NCBI RefSeq assembly: GCF_013177675.1 | Contig: NZ_CP042652.1 | Location: 2,232,001-2,296,000, forward strand | Reading direction: 5' to 3' | From: Arcobacter acticola | GTDB lineage: Bacteria; Campylobacterota; Campylobacteria; Campylobacterales; Arcobacteraceae | DNA: 64,000 nucleotides | In this document: positions 35,948-44,459 of the stretch, piece after piece | How positions within the stretch are numbered: the first letter of the stretch is position 1 | Layout of the letters: each line of letters begins with the position of its first letter | Made by a program: the position numbers and the translations under genes | Notes under the pieces: model-generated | Told to the model about the DNA's origin: nothing | Databases searched by the model: none | What the model saw: the letters and a program-made list of their open reading frames with translations, nothing else

Positions 35948-36585
35948 CTCTTTTCCTTATCATTTTTTAAAACATTTAAAATGGTTTTTATTTGTTCATT
36001 TTCAAGGCTCTTTTTTGTTAAATATGGTTTTATAAAATAAAACATATTTAATGCACCTTTTTTAGCATTATCAATTAAATCATTTGATAATAGATTCCAA
36101 AAAGATAAATTATTACAAGCTATTATCCAAGAGTTTGAAACAAATAAATCGATTTCTTCATCTTGCATTTCTATAATGTATCCATATTTTATTTGGTGAT
36201 GTACAAGTTTTTTAATCATTTCTATTTCATTTTGAAGTTGCTCTTCCATTATTTTTTTGAAACTAGGAAAAGTCATTACTAAAAGGTTTAATTCAAGATG
36301 TAAAAATCTATATTTAATATCAGCTTCTAAATTATCTAATAAAAAGTTTTTTAACAAAAATATTTCATCTTGAGAATAATCTAAAGAACTCACCTCTTTA
36401 AATACTATTTCTAAATATTGCAAAAATATTGCAGTTAAAATCTCTTCTTTATTTTTAAAGTGGTAGTAAAGATTTCCAACACTCATATTAAGCTCATCTG
36501 CAATATGCCTAGTTGAAGTGTTTAGACACCCTTTTTCATTAAAAAGTTTTATTGATACTTCAATAATTTTATCTTTTGTAGTCAT
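35944..36585 (-). CDS. TetR-family repressor of the efflux operon, 213 aa
   Basis: The N-terminal HTH (IIEVSIKLFNEKGCLNTSTRHIADELNMSVGNLYYHFKNKEEIL) is an exact TetR-type unit. The C-terminal ligand domain is helical with a TetR_C-like FYFIKPYL segment. It is the first gene of the operon, overlapping the TolC gene by 4 bp, and two palindromes lie directly upstream, so it is very likely autoregulated. Ligand unknown. Confidence 0.93.
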   Translation of the reverse strand: MTTKDKIIEVSIKLFNEKGCLNTSTRHIADELNMSVGNLYYHFKNKEEILTAIFLQYLEIVFKEVSSLDYSQDEIFLLKNFLLDNLEADIKYRFLHLELNLLVMTFPSFKKIMEEQLQNEIEMIKKLVHHQIKYGYIIEMQDEEIDLFVSNSWIIACNNLSFWNLLSNDLIDNAKKGALNMFYFIKPYLTKKSLENEQIKTILNVLKNDKEKR

Positions 36586-36596
36586 TATTTTTTACC

Positions 36597-36614
36597 TTAG
36601 AACAAATGTTCTAA
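36597..36614. promoter_or_regulatory. TetR operator 1
   Basis: TTAGAACA-AA-TGTTCTAA, 8-bp perfect arms, 12 bp upstream of the TetR start codon. Centre at 36605.5. Confidence 0.75.
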
Positions 36615-36618
36615 ATAA

Positions 36619-36634
36619 TAGAACAATTGTTCTA
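36619..36634. promoter_or_regulatory. TetR operator 2
   Basis: TAGAACAATTGTTCTA is a perfect 16-bp palindrome sharing the AGAACA/TGTTCT arms of operator 1. The dyad centres are 21 bp apart (two helical turns), placing both on the same face of DNA and favouring cooperative repressor binding. Confidence 0.78.
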
Positions 36635-36649
36635 AATTAAGGCTTAAAA

Positions 36650-36674
36650 AAAGGTAGCCCTAAAAGCTACCTTT
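36650..36674. terminator. Terminator of the SDR gene
   Basis: AAAGGTAGC-CCTAAAA-GCTACCTTT, a 9-bp perfect stem, followed on the minus strand by a T-run (TTTTTAAGCC). It lies 25 bp after the SDR stop. Confidence 0.72.
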
Positions 36675-36698
36675 AAAAATTTATATATTTTTCTAAAA

Positions 36699-37403
36699 CT
36701 ATCTAGGATATGAGCAGTTATTTATATCTAAACAAATTCCGTTTATATATTCAGGACAATCAGTTGCTAACCAAACCATTGCTTTTGCAACTTCTTCAGG
36801 TTGTGCAAATCTTCCTGTTGCTACTGTTTTTTTGAACTCTTTTTTTCTCTCTTCGCTATTATCTTTTTGCATATCAGTTTCTGTAGGACTTGGAGCTACA
36901 CAATTTACAGTAATTCCATGAGCACCTAACATTTTTCCATAAATTTTTGTAGCATTAATAAGTGCTGCTTTTGCCATTCCATACCAAACATCTGGATGTC
37001 CAATTTGACCAGCTATTGAAGCTGTATTTACAATTCTTCCATAACCTCTTTTTTTCATTCCAACACTAAATATGTTCATTAATTCAACTGGAGTGTATAA
37101 ATCTACATTCATAATATGATCACGTGCTTCTTTTGGATAGTTGTCATAGGTATATTTTGGTTGCATATATCCAGCATTATTAATCAAAATATCTATTTCT
37201 CCTACTTCTTTTGCAAGGGCTGGAAGTCCCTCTACATCTGATAAATCATACTCAATAGCAGTTACATTTGCAACTCCAACTAAAGGACAAGTATCAAAAT
37301 CTCTAGCAACAATTATTATTTCATATCCAAACTCTAACATAGCTCTTGATACTGCTAATCCTATTCCTTTATTTCCACCTGTTATTAAAACTCTTTTTGA
37401 CAT
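36699..37403 (-). CDS. Short-chain dehydrogenase/reductase, 234 aa
   Basis: NAD(P)-dependent Rossmann oxidoreductase. The nucleotide motif is VLITGGNKGIGLAVSRAM (TGxxxGIG), the NAG motif is in DILINNAGYMQPKY, and the catalytic Ser-Tyr-Lys set is in TASIAGQIGHPDVWYGMAKAAL. The C-terminus VAKAMVWLATDCPEYINGICLDI is typical of the classical subfamily. It appears monocistronic. Substrate unknown. Confidence 0.92.
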   Translation of the reverse strand: MSKRVLITGGNKGIGLAVSRAMLEFGYEIIIVARDFDTCPLVGVANVTAIEYDLSDVEGLPALAKEVGEIDILINNAGYMQPKYTYDNYPKEARDHIMNVDLYTPVELMNIFSVGMKKRGYGRIVNTASIAGQIGHPDVWYGMAKAALINATKIYGKMLGAHGITVNCVAPSPTETDMQKDNSEERKKEFKKTVATGRFAQPEEVAKAMVWLATDCPEYINGICLDINNCSYPR

Positions 37404-37519
37404 CTTAAATCTCCATTTATTATCTTGAGACCATTATATATATTCATGGGTTTTAATCATCTTAATAACATTTGTTTTATGATAGAATAAACATTAAAAA
37501 GATAATAATTGGAATTAAA

Positions 37520-37579
37520 ATGACTTATAAAAATGAAAAACAATTAAGGGCACCTCTAAAAATTAGTCAATATTCATAA
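37520..37579 (+). pseudogene. 5' remnant of a gene cut by the insertion sequence
   Basis: ATG with a GGAATTAAA ribosome-binding site encodes MTYKNEKQL, then the insertion sequence left end begins (37548) and the frame closes 10 codons later (stop 37577-37579). The original gene cannot be identified from nine residues. Its other part is not present at the right edge of the insertion, so sequence was lost. Confidence 0.6.
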
Positions 37580-38891
37580 AAATTGAAAATATTCATAAAA
37601 TCACTGATGATGTATACTTTGCAATAAAGCGACAAAACCCTTTATGTAAGGCTTTTTGTAGGACTTTTTAGCTAAAATATCTATATAAATATAGGTACAA
37701 AGGTTAAAAAATGGCAGGACTATTTGACTACGAATTTCAATTGGAAAAAATCAATAAACATCAACCACCGCTACAAAAACTAAACAAGATTATTGATTGG
37801 GAGATGTTTAGAGAAACAATTGAATCAGCTTTAGAAAAAGAGGATAGAAAGTCAAATGCAGGAAGAAAGCCATACGATAAATTGCTAATGTTTAAAATTT
37901 TAATACTTCAACGATATTATAATCTTTCAGATGAACAAACAGAATTTCAGATCAAAGATAGATTATCATTTTTAGATTTTTTAGGATTGCAAATCGGTGA
38001 TGATGTACCAGATGAAAAGACTATATGGTTGTTTAAAGAGCAACTAAAAGAGAAAGGTTTATCCAAAAAATTATTTGAACTATTTACCTCTAAACTTATC
38101 TCAAATGGAATAGTTGCCAAAGAGGGGACAATCGTTGATGCTTCATTTGTAAATGTACCCAAACAAAGAAATACAAGAGATGAAAATAAACAAATCAAAG
38201 AGGATAAAATGCCACAAAGCTTTGAAGACAATCCAAATAAAAAAGCTCAAAAAGATTGTGATGCAAGATGGACAACAAAAGGAGGTCAAAGAGAATATGG
38301 ATATAAAGATCATGTAGCCTCAGATCAGAAAACTAAAATTATCACTAAATATGAAGTGACGCCAGCTTCAACCCATGATTCACAAGTGGTTAAAGATTTG
38401 ATAGATGGAGATGATAATACCCTCTATGCTGATAGTGCTTATAAATCTGAAGAGACTGAGCAATATCTCGAAAGTAAAAATGTGAAATCAAAAGTTATCA
38501 AAAGAGCCTACAGAAACAAACCCTTAACCAATGCCCAGCATAAAGAAAATTATAAACACTCTAAAACAAGAGTAAGAGTTGAACATATATTTGGAACACT
38601 TACAACTCAAATGCATAATGCACTTAATCTTCTCTCAATTGGAATAGATAGGATAAAGTCCACAATAGGACTTACGAACCTTACCTACAACTTAGTCAGA
38701 TACGAACAGATGGTTAGATTACAAAAGGTAAAATTGATATGAAAAGAGTTGGGAAATGGATGAAATATCCAAAATATTAGGGTGATTTCCACAAAATTCT
38801 TAGTAAAGTTCAGTTAGAATTGGGCTGAGATTTTTTAAAAATCAAAAAAAGTAAAAGTTGGGAGCTTTAAAAGGTATTTTTAGAGGTTCCC
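37548..38891 (+). mobile_element. IS5-family insertion sequence, 1344 bp
   Basis: One transposase gene inside terminal inverted repeats: left GGGCACCTCTAAAAAT, right (reverse complement) GGGAACCTCTAAAAAT, 15 of 16 matching. The size and DDE transposase fit the IS5 family. The flanks (TTAA on the left, ATAT on the right) show no matching target duplication, which indicates that one side was lost by deletion or recombination after insertion. Confidence 0.88.
37711..38742 (+). CDS. IS5-family DDE transposase, 343 aa
   Basis: An intact transposase. An N-terminal helical region (SNAGRKPYDKLLMFKILILQRYYNLSDEQTEFQ) is followed by the DDE core: first Asp in GTIVDASFV (about 153), second in LYADSAYKS (about 242), and Glu in RVRVEHIFGTL (about 294). 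The Y-x-x-K-like element and terminal TYNLVRYEQ are typical. A promoter-like region and ATG with AAGGTTAAAA precede it. No frameshift is seen, so the element could still be active. Confidence 0.93.
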   Translation: MAGLFDYEFQLEKINKHQPPLQKLNKIIDWEMFRETIESALEKEDRKSNAGRKPYDKLLMFKILILQRYYNLSDEQTEFQIKDRLSFLDFLGLQIGDDVPDEKTIWLFKEQLKEKGLSKKLFELFTSKLISNGIVAKEGTIVDASFVNVPKQRNTRDENKQIKEDKMPQSFEDNPNKKAQKDCDARWTTKGGQREYGYKDHVASDQKTKIITKYEVTPASTHDSQVVKDLIDGDDNTLYADSAYKSEETEQYLESKNVKSKVIKRAYRNKPLTNAQHKENYKHSKTRVRVEHIFGTLTTQMHNALNLLSIGIDRIKSTIGLTNLTYNLVRYEQMVRLQKVKLI

Positions 38892-39527
38892 ATATGAGAT
38901 ATTTGCATCTTTGTGTAAAGCACCATAATTTAGATTTTCTAAAGAATATTTTGGTTTTAATAAAATTTGTTTTTCTCCATCAGGAAAATCTACTAATACT
39001 TCATCAAAATCAATTTTCACTTTTCCTTCAAAATCAACTCCATGAATACCATTTATTGCCAATTGACTTCCGTAATTTGGTTCTGGAATAAAACCTTTTT
39101 TTTCTAATAAACTCTTATGTAAATCACTCTTAATTAAACTAGGTGAATCAATAGATAATCGAACAACTAAAGATCTAGATTCTACATTTTCATTAAAAAG
39201 CGTTCCTCTTCCATTTGCAGGATGACAAGAAACACAAGTATTTGCATTAAAAAGTGGTCCTAATCCATCTCTTGCTGTTGTAACACTTGGAGCTTCAACC
39301 CAAGGAATTACAAAAAAACTTCTTCCCAAAATAAACTCATCATACTGCTCATCATTTAAACTAGGAAAAGGTTTTAGTAATAAAGAACTATCTTTATCAC
39401 TTGATAAAAATTTACTATTACTATCAACTGCAAAAAGCCCTGTAGCAAAAATTGCTACAAGGCTTTTTAGAATAATAGTTTTTTTAAATAAATTAAATTT
39501 TTGTTTCTTCAGGATCAGTAACATCAT
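38880..39527 (-). pseudogene. Di-heme oxidoreductase, 3' truncated by the insertion sequence
   Basis: This reads as a 215-residue protein with a signal-like N-terminus, then a c-type heme site in NANTCVSCHPANGRG and GPLFNANTC, typical of the di-heme thiol-oxidoreductase-like family (DUF1111). Members are usually about 450-500 residues with two CxxCH sites; only the first is present here. The last residues and stop codon come from the right inverted repeat of the insertion sequence. It overlaps the end of the imelysin gene by 35 bp, the expected arrangement in iron-related clusters. It is probably non-functional. Confidence 0.82.
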
Positions 39528-40845
39528 CAGTACTTAAATCTATTTTATTAGCAGCAGCAACATTAACCATCTCATCACCTAGTTTTCTAAGTTCATTTTT
39601 TAGTTTTACAATCACTTTTGATTGAGCACTTTCAGGTCTTATTTGATAATCAAAATGCTCTTTAGTACGTGCAACCTCATCAATACTTGCAATTTTGGAT
39701 TCAATTGAAACCATTAATTTTTCAATTCTAGTTTTTGTTTCTTTATCAACAGCATCTAAAAGTGATTTACCATATTTTTTACCATTGTAAGAAGCTGTTA
39801 AAATATTTTTAAATCCTAAATAGTTAGTTGCTATGTCTCTATGTGTATTATCAGAAAAACAAGAGTGTTCATCTTCTTCACTTGGAGTTAAAACAGCAAC
39901 TGCAATTCTTTCATTTGCAAGTTCAGATTTTACGAATACACCCATTCCTGCAATAATTTGTTTTAAAGCGTCATTTGAATTTATATTTTTAGAAGCATTT
40001 TCACCTGTTAATTGACCTTTTAAAGCTGCTTGATATAAACCAGCATTTCCTTTAATCTCTTTTTGCCAAGCACTAGCGATTACTTCTAAATCATTTACAA
40101 CTTTTTGGCTTGCTGCTTGTAAATAAGCTAGTCTTCTATCTGCATTTTTTTCACTTGTAAAATCACTTAAAGCTCTATTTCCAGCAGTCATAGCTCCAGG
40201 AGTTACACTATCTTTTAAGAAGTTAGAATAATCTTGATCTTGTCCCCATAATAAAAACTCAACTGCATGGTACCCAGATGCTACATTTGCATCTCCACCA
40301 TTTTCATTTAAAGCAGAGATTGCATCAACTGTAATTTTTGTTACATCAACAGCACTTGATTCCTCTCCTCCTGGATTAAAAGTACCAACAGTGTCAATAA
40401 TATTTCCAGATGTTTTAGCACCATTTGCATCAATAGTATAATCAATCATATTTTCATCAAGTGGCCAAGCATTTATTTGCCCTTCTAATGCACCATAAGC
40501 TTCTGCAACCCAACCATCTTCTGCATCAATTGGTCCATTTGCAAGTCTGAAGATTTCTGTTTGACCATAAGACTCTCTTGAAGTTAACCAAGCCTTTTTT
40601 GCATTGTCAAGATTTGCTTGTGTTGGGCTTTTTGCAAAAGCATCAATAGCTGTTTTTAAAGATTTTGCATCTTTTAAAGCATCACTATAATTTGCTAATG
40701 CAATATCTGAATAAGCATCTAAAATAGAAGCACCTTTTACTACTTCTGATTTCGAAGTTTGTGTATTTGAAGCTGCATTAGAACTTATTGCAAGAGCTGT
40801 TACAAGAGAAAGCGATACTAATACCTTTTTAGTTAAATTAATCAT
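39493..40845 (-). CDS. Imelysin-family protein, 450 aa
   Basis: A signal peptide (VSLSLVTALAISSNA) is followed by an imelysin (peptidase M75-like) fold. Signature elements: RLANGPIDAEDGWVAEAYG, GQINAWPLDENMIDY and SGYHAVEFLLWGQDQDYS, the last being the GxHAxEFLLWG motif. Imelysins lie in the envelope and take part in iron uptake; they are not active peptidases. A Fur-box-like palindrome occurs upstream, and the downstream partner is a di-heme oxidoreductase, the usual neighbour. The C-terminal 60 residues are charged. Confidence 0.9.
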   Translation of the reverse strand: MINLTKKVLVSLSLVTALAISSNAASNTQTSKSEVVKGASILDAYSDIALANYSDALKDAKSLKTAIDAFAKSPTQANLDNAKKAWLTSRESYGQTEIFRLANGPIDAEDGWVAEAYGALEGQINAWPLDENMIDYTIDANGAKTSGNIIDTVGTFNPGGEESSAVDVTKITVDAISALNENGGDANVASGYHAVEFLLWGQDQDYSNFLKDSVTPGAMTAGNRALSDFTSEKNADRRLAYLQAASQKVVNDLEVIASAWQKEIKGNAGLYQAALKGQLTGENASKNINSNDALKQIIAGMGVFVKSELANERIAVAVLTPSEEDEHSCFSDNTHRDIATNYLGFKNILTASYNGKKYGKSLLDAVDKETKTRIEKLMVSIESKIASIDEVARTKEHFDYQIRPESAQSKVIVKLKNELRKLGDEMVNVAAANKIDLSTDDVTDPEETKI

Positions 40846-40932
40846 TTATTTCCTTTTTTTGTTTTAATATCAATATTAATATTAATTATCATTAAGGAAT
40901 TAAACCAAAACTAAACTTTCATTTTTCTTAAA

Positions 40933-40949
40933 ATGATAATAATTATCAT
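40933..40949. promoter_or_regulatory. Fur-box-like palindrome
   Basis: ATGATAAT-A-ATTATCAT is a perfect 17-bp inverted repeat resembling the Fur consensus. It lies between the divergent imelysin (84 bp upstream of its start) and rhodanese genes, and may control both. A partial ATTATCATTAA occurs nearby at 40885-40895. Confidence 0.7.
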
Positions 40950-41031
40950 AACAATATTTAAATTTATACTTTAATCAATAATTCAAGCTTTAAAACTTAT
41001 ACTTATTGAAACTAATTAGAAGGAAAATAAA

Positions 41032-41730
41032 ATGAAAAAGCTATTATTTATACTTTTTATTTCTATTTATGTAAATGCTGTAAATCCTATTTCATTGCAA
41101 TATATGGAAATTGATGTTGTACATACTTATTTAGATGGAAAAAAAGAAAACTATAAAATACAAAGGAATATAGATAAAAACTGTATGGATATACCTATGA
41201 GTCCTGAAAGTTTTAGTGGGGAAAATATTAAAGACAATATTTCAAAAGAGTGTAAAAGAACTTTTATAACAACAAAAGGAGTGATTCAGCCTCTTTATAT
41301 AAATGATAAAATCAAAACCTTAGCAGAAATAGAAGTACTAGACTTTATTTATAATAAGTCTTCAAAAGAACCAAATAAATATGCTTTAATTGATACTAGA
41401 AAGTTTTCATGGTTTGAAGATGAAACTATTCCTTCTGCTTTAAATGTGCCCTTTGAAGATTTAGTTTATGATGAAGACTTTAAAGATGAATTTGAAAAAG
41501 CATATTCAAATTTAGGTATAAAAATAGTTGATATAGAAAAAAATAAATTTGATTTTACAAATACAAAAACTGTAGTATTTTTTTGCAATGGCCCATGGTG
41601 CCCTATTTCTTCAAAAAGTATTGATTATCTTTTAAAACTTGGTTACCCAGAAAATAAAATGATGTGGTATAGAGGTGGGATGTTAGACTGGAGTGCTATG
41701 TCTTTAACTACAACAAAAAAAATGAAATAG
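41032..41730 (+). CDS. Exported rhodanese-domain protein, 232 aa
   Basis: A signal peptide (LLFILFISIYVNA) is followed by a 100-residue segment without recognised motif, then a rhodanese domain: ALIDTRKFSWFEDETIPSAL, VVFFCNGPWCPISSKSI with the active-site cysteine, and YRGGMLDWSAM. The loop after the cysteine (CNGPWC) is typical of periplasmic rhodanese proteins. The gene is divergent from the imelysin gene and shares its Fur-like palindrome, so iron regulation is possible. Confidence 0.85.
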   Translation: MKKLLFILFISIYVNAVNPISLQYMEIDVVHTYLDGKKENYKIQRNIDKNCMDIPMSPESFSGENIKDNISKECKRTFITTKGVIQPLYINDKIKTLAEIEVLDFIYNKSSKEPNKYALIDTRKFSWFEDETIPSALNVPFEDLVYDEDFKDEFEKAYSNLGIKIVDIEKNKFDFTNTKTVVFFCNGPWCPISSKSIDYLLKLGYPENKMMWYRGGMLDWSAMSLTTTKKMK

Positions 41731-41747
41731 AGAAAAACTCTATTTCA
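41723..41747. terminator. Hairpin terminator after the rhodanese gene
   Basis: TGAAATAGAG-AAAAA-CTCTATTTCA, a 10-bp perfect stem spanning the stop codon, followed by TAATATTTTATTTTT. It may also serve the convergent AsmA-like gene. Confidence 0.68.
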
Positions 41748-41760
41748 TAATATTTTATTT

Positions 41761-43842
41761 TTAGAATAATGATTTTAGATTTTTAATAAGCTCATTAGCT
41801 TTACCATCTTCAAGTTTTCCACCTAAAGCTTTATTTATTTTTTCTTCAATTTTATCTTTATTTTTTTCCAATTGTTTATCAATTTCATTTTTTAATAAAT
41901 CCTTTGTATCAAATGAAAATTTAGGATTTGAAGTATTTCCATTTACATTAATATTAAATGAAGTCTCTTTAATTTTTGCTTCTAATGTTGCATCAATAGT
42001 ATTATTTTGTGTATCAAAAACAGAGTTATTGATTGCAATCTCAGTATTTGCACTTTTCATATTTACAGTTGAAGTTAATATATTTTGATTAATATCACTA
42101 TTTATACTAACTGTTTCATAAATCTCTTTTGTTAAATCAAATTTTGCTAATTGGTTAATTAAAGTAGAAAATTCATTTTCTAGGAAATGCCCATTTACAA
42201 GGTTTCCACTTAATGTTCCTTTTTTAACTAATAAATTATAGTCTACCTTGAAAGTTCCTTTTGAATCAAAAATTTCTGGTTGATATAACATATAAGTTAA
42301 TTCTTTTATTCCAATATCACTAAGTGTTGCACTTAAATCATCATTCTTTAAATTAAAGTTTAATGCTCCACCTAAAATACTTGATTTCCCATCAACAATT
42401 AAAGAGTTTTCTTTACTTTGAATATTCCCACTAATATCCATAGCTCCTCTTAATTTTGTTTTTGTAAAATCTACTAAGTTAGTTAATGAAGCAATTTTTA
42501 CTAAGTAATCACTATTTAAAGAAGCTTCATTAAAATCAAAAACTGCTTGATTTATATTTAAATCTAATAAATTTGTATTTAAACTAGCTTTTGAAACAGC
42601 CTGATTTGGAACCAACGAAGTATCAACATTTAAATCAAAAGTTACTATATCTTTTATCTCTTGTTTGAAAACAGTATTTACAACTTCATTTATTATTTTA
42701 CCTTCAGTGATTTTTGTATTTATCAAACCATTTAAAGTTTCAATCTTAGCATTTTTGATATCTCCATCAATATTTAAATTTCCTGTTGCATAAACAGGTT
42801 CATTTAACATATGAAGAAGTTTTTCAATTTTTGCATCTTCTATTTTGAAATTTATATTTTCAAGATTTGAATCTTTTAGTTTTAGATTATATGTACTTGT
42901 ACTTTCAAAAATATTTGAATTACCAGCAATTGAAATATTAGAATTTTCTAGAAAAATATTTCCAGAAGTATAGAAGTCTCCATTTAATTTTTTACCAATA
43001 ACACCTTCTAACTTATTTAAATTTTTTACATCAATTCTATAATCACTAAAAGATTTATTTTTTTCTAAATCAATAACAGTTTTATCTAAAAATATATCAG
43101 CAACTGAAGATATCAATTCTGATTTTACTTCTACTTTTTTTCCTAATAAAGAAGCATTTATATTTGTTTCTATATTTATTGAAGTATTAATTGATTGTTT
43201 AAATTCTTTATTTACTACATCATTATTAATTTTACCTTTTGAAATATTTGCTTTTACAATACCGTCTAAGTTTGTAACATCAATATTTTTTATATCAGCT
43301 GTGATATTTAAATCACCAGTAGCATAAATAGGTTTATTTAATAAGCTCAATAACTCTTGAATTTTTGCATCTTTTAAATTTATATTTATATTTTTAGGCT
43401 CAAAATTAACTAAATTTACATGATAATCAGTTTGACTAAGTGCAATATTTGTAAAACCTTGAATAACTGCGTTATTCTTATCTCCAACAAATGTTCCATT
43501 TGTAGAAAATGGTCCTTTTAAATCTTGTTTTGTTAGGTTTTTTAAAGTTGCTAAATCATTTATTTTAATGTCATATTTTAAATCTACACTTTGTTTGAAA
43601 ATAGCTAAATCACCTGTGATTAGTATTTGAGAATCATCATTTATTTTTGCATCAAAATTTATTGTATTAAAAGTTAATCTAAAATCATTTACTTTTAATT
43701 TAACATCTTCTTGTCCATCATTTACTTTGTTTTCAATATAAGAAGCAATAATTCCGTTACCATATTTTGTAAATAAAGTCCCATAAACTGAACCTATTAT
43801 AAGAATAATTATAATCGTTAGAAATAAAAATAGCTTTTTCAT
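41761..43842 (-). CDS. AsmA-like envelope protein with internal repeats, 693 aa
   Basis: One N-terminal membrane segment (residues 4-23) is followed by a long periplasmic beta-rich region. About every 175 residues there is a related block: DAKIQELLSLLNKPIYATG (about 157), DAKIEKLLHMLNEPVYATG (about 332) and DIGIKELTYMLYQPEIFDS (about 505), each followed by a segment ending in a (GKI-N-x-VVN) pattern. The pattern and the DxxG-rich strands resemble AsmA/TamB-type proteins, which act in lipid transport or outer-membrane assembly. The C-terminal 60 residues are Lys/Glu-rich and coiled-coil-like. It is monocistronic. Confidence 0.75.
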   Translation of the reverse strand: MKKLFLFLTIIIILIIGSVYGTLFTKYGNGIIASYIENKVNDGQEDVKLKVNDFRLTFNTINFDAKINDDSQILITGDLAIFKQSVDLKYDIKINDLATLKNLTKQDLKGPFSTNGTFVGDKNNAVIQGFTNIALSQTDYHVNLVNFEPKNININLKDAKIQELLSLLNKPIYATGDLNITADIKNIDVTNLDGIVKANISKGKINNDVVNKEFKQSINTSINIETNINASLLGKKVEVKSELISSVADIFLDKTVIDLEKNKSFSDYRIDVKNLNKLEGVIGKKLNGDFYTSGNIFLENSNISIAGNSNIFESTSTYNLKLKDSNLENINFKIEDAKIEKLLHMLNEPVYATGNLNIDGDIKNAKIETLNGLINTKITEGKIINEVVNTVFKQEIKDIVTFDLNVDTSLVPNQAVSKASLNTNLLDLNINQAVFDFNEASLNSDYLVKIASLTNLVDFTKTKLRGAMDISGNIQSKENSLIVDGKSSILGGALNFNLKNDDLSATLSDIGIKELTYMLYQPEIFDSKGTFKVDYNLLVKKGTLSGNLVNGHFLENEFSTLINQLAKFDLTKEIYETVSINSDINQNILTSTVNMKSANTEIAINNSVFDTQNNTIDATLEAKIKETSFNINVNGNTSNPKFSFDTKDLLKNEIDKQLEKNKDKIEEKINKALGGKLEDGKANELIKNLKSLF

Positions 43843-43933
43843 TTGTATCCTTTTTTAATAATTGAGATGATTATAACAGAATTTCGTAAAAAATTAAATT
43901 ATAAATTTTAGCTTTTCTTTAGCTTAAGTTATA

Positions 43934-43939
43934 TATAAT
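43934..43939 (+). promoter_or_regulatory. -10 box of atpE
   Basis: TATAAT, 75 bp upstream of the atpE start. The transcribed leader of about 68 nt contains CAAAGT (43948-43953) complementary to ACTTTG (43982-43987), which could form a stem with a long loop (TAAGTAGGGATACGC...). Confidence 0.55.
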
Positions 43940-44013
43940 CATCGCCACAAAGTATTAAGTAGGGATACGCAAGCCGAACGGACTTTGAAACTAATAAAAT
44001 ATAAGGATCTAGA

Positions 44014-44328
44014 ATGAAAAAAATCGTTCTTTTAATGTTAGCTATTGCTGCTGTTGCATTCGCTGCTGATGGTGAAGTTGCTAACCAAACTTTAAAAGCT
44101 TACTCTGTAGTAGCTGCTGGAATTGGATTAGGTCTTGCTGCACTTGGTGGTGCTATTGGTATGGGTAATACTGCTGCTGCAACTATTGCTGGTACTGCTA
44201 GAAACCCAGGTTTAGGTGGAAAATTAATGACAACTATGTTCATTGCATTAGCGATGATCGAAGCACAAGTTATTTATGCACTTGTTGTTGCTATGATTGC
44301 ATTATATGCAAATCCATTTTTAGGGTAA
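44014..44328 (+). CDS. atpE: ATP synthase F0 subunit c, 104 aa
   Basis: The membrane ring subunit of the F-type ATP synthase. Two hydrophobic helices flank the polar loop GTARNPGLGGKL, and the second helix has the ion-binding glutamate in MIEAQVIYALVVAMIAL. The N-terminus (MKKIVLLMLAIAAVAFAADG) is an extra leader-like helix, usual for this bacterial group. atpE stands alone here; the rest of the atp operon is not in the window. Followed by a strong terminator. Confidence 0.96.
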   Translation: MKKIVLLMLAIAAVAFAADGEVANQTLKAYSVVAAGIGLGLAALGGAIGMGNTAAATIAGTARNPGLGGKLMTTMFIALAMIEAQVIYALVVAMIALYANPFLG

Positions 44329-44358
44329 TCTTTAAATCTACAGATTTAATAAAACTCG

Positions 44359-44395
44359 AAAGGTCAAGAAGTTTATCTTCTTGACCTTTTTTTTT
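44359..44395 (+). terminator. Strong rho-independent terminator of atpE
   Basis: AAAGGTCAAGAAG-TTTAT-CTTCTTGACCTTT is a 13-bp perfect stem with a 5-nt loop, followed by a run of eight or so T residues. Confidence 0.92.
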
Positions 44396-44459
44396 AGACA
44401 CTTTTTTAACTCTAAATTTATGTTATAGTATTCTTTTAGTTTAATCAAAAGGATTTACT

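Noticed and set aside
37544-38895. A target-site duplication around the insertion sequence
   Set aside because: TTAA on the left and ATAT on the right do not match at any length tested by eye.
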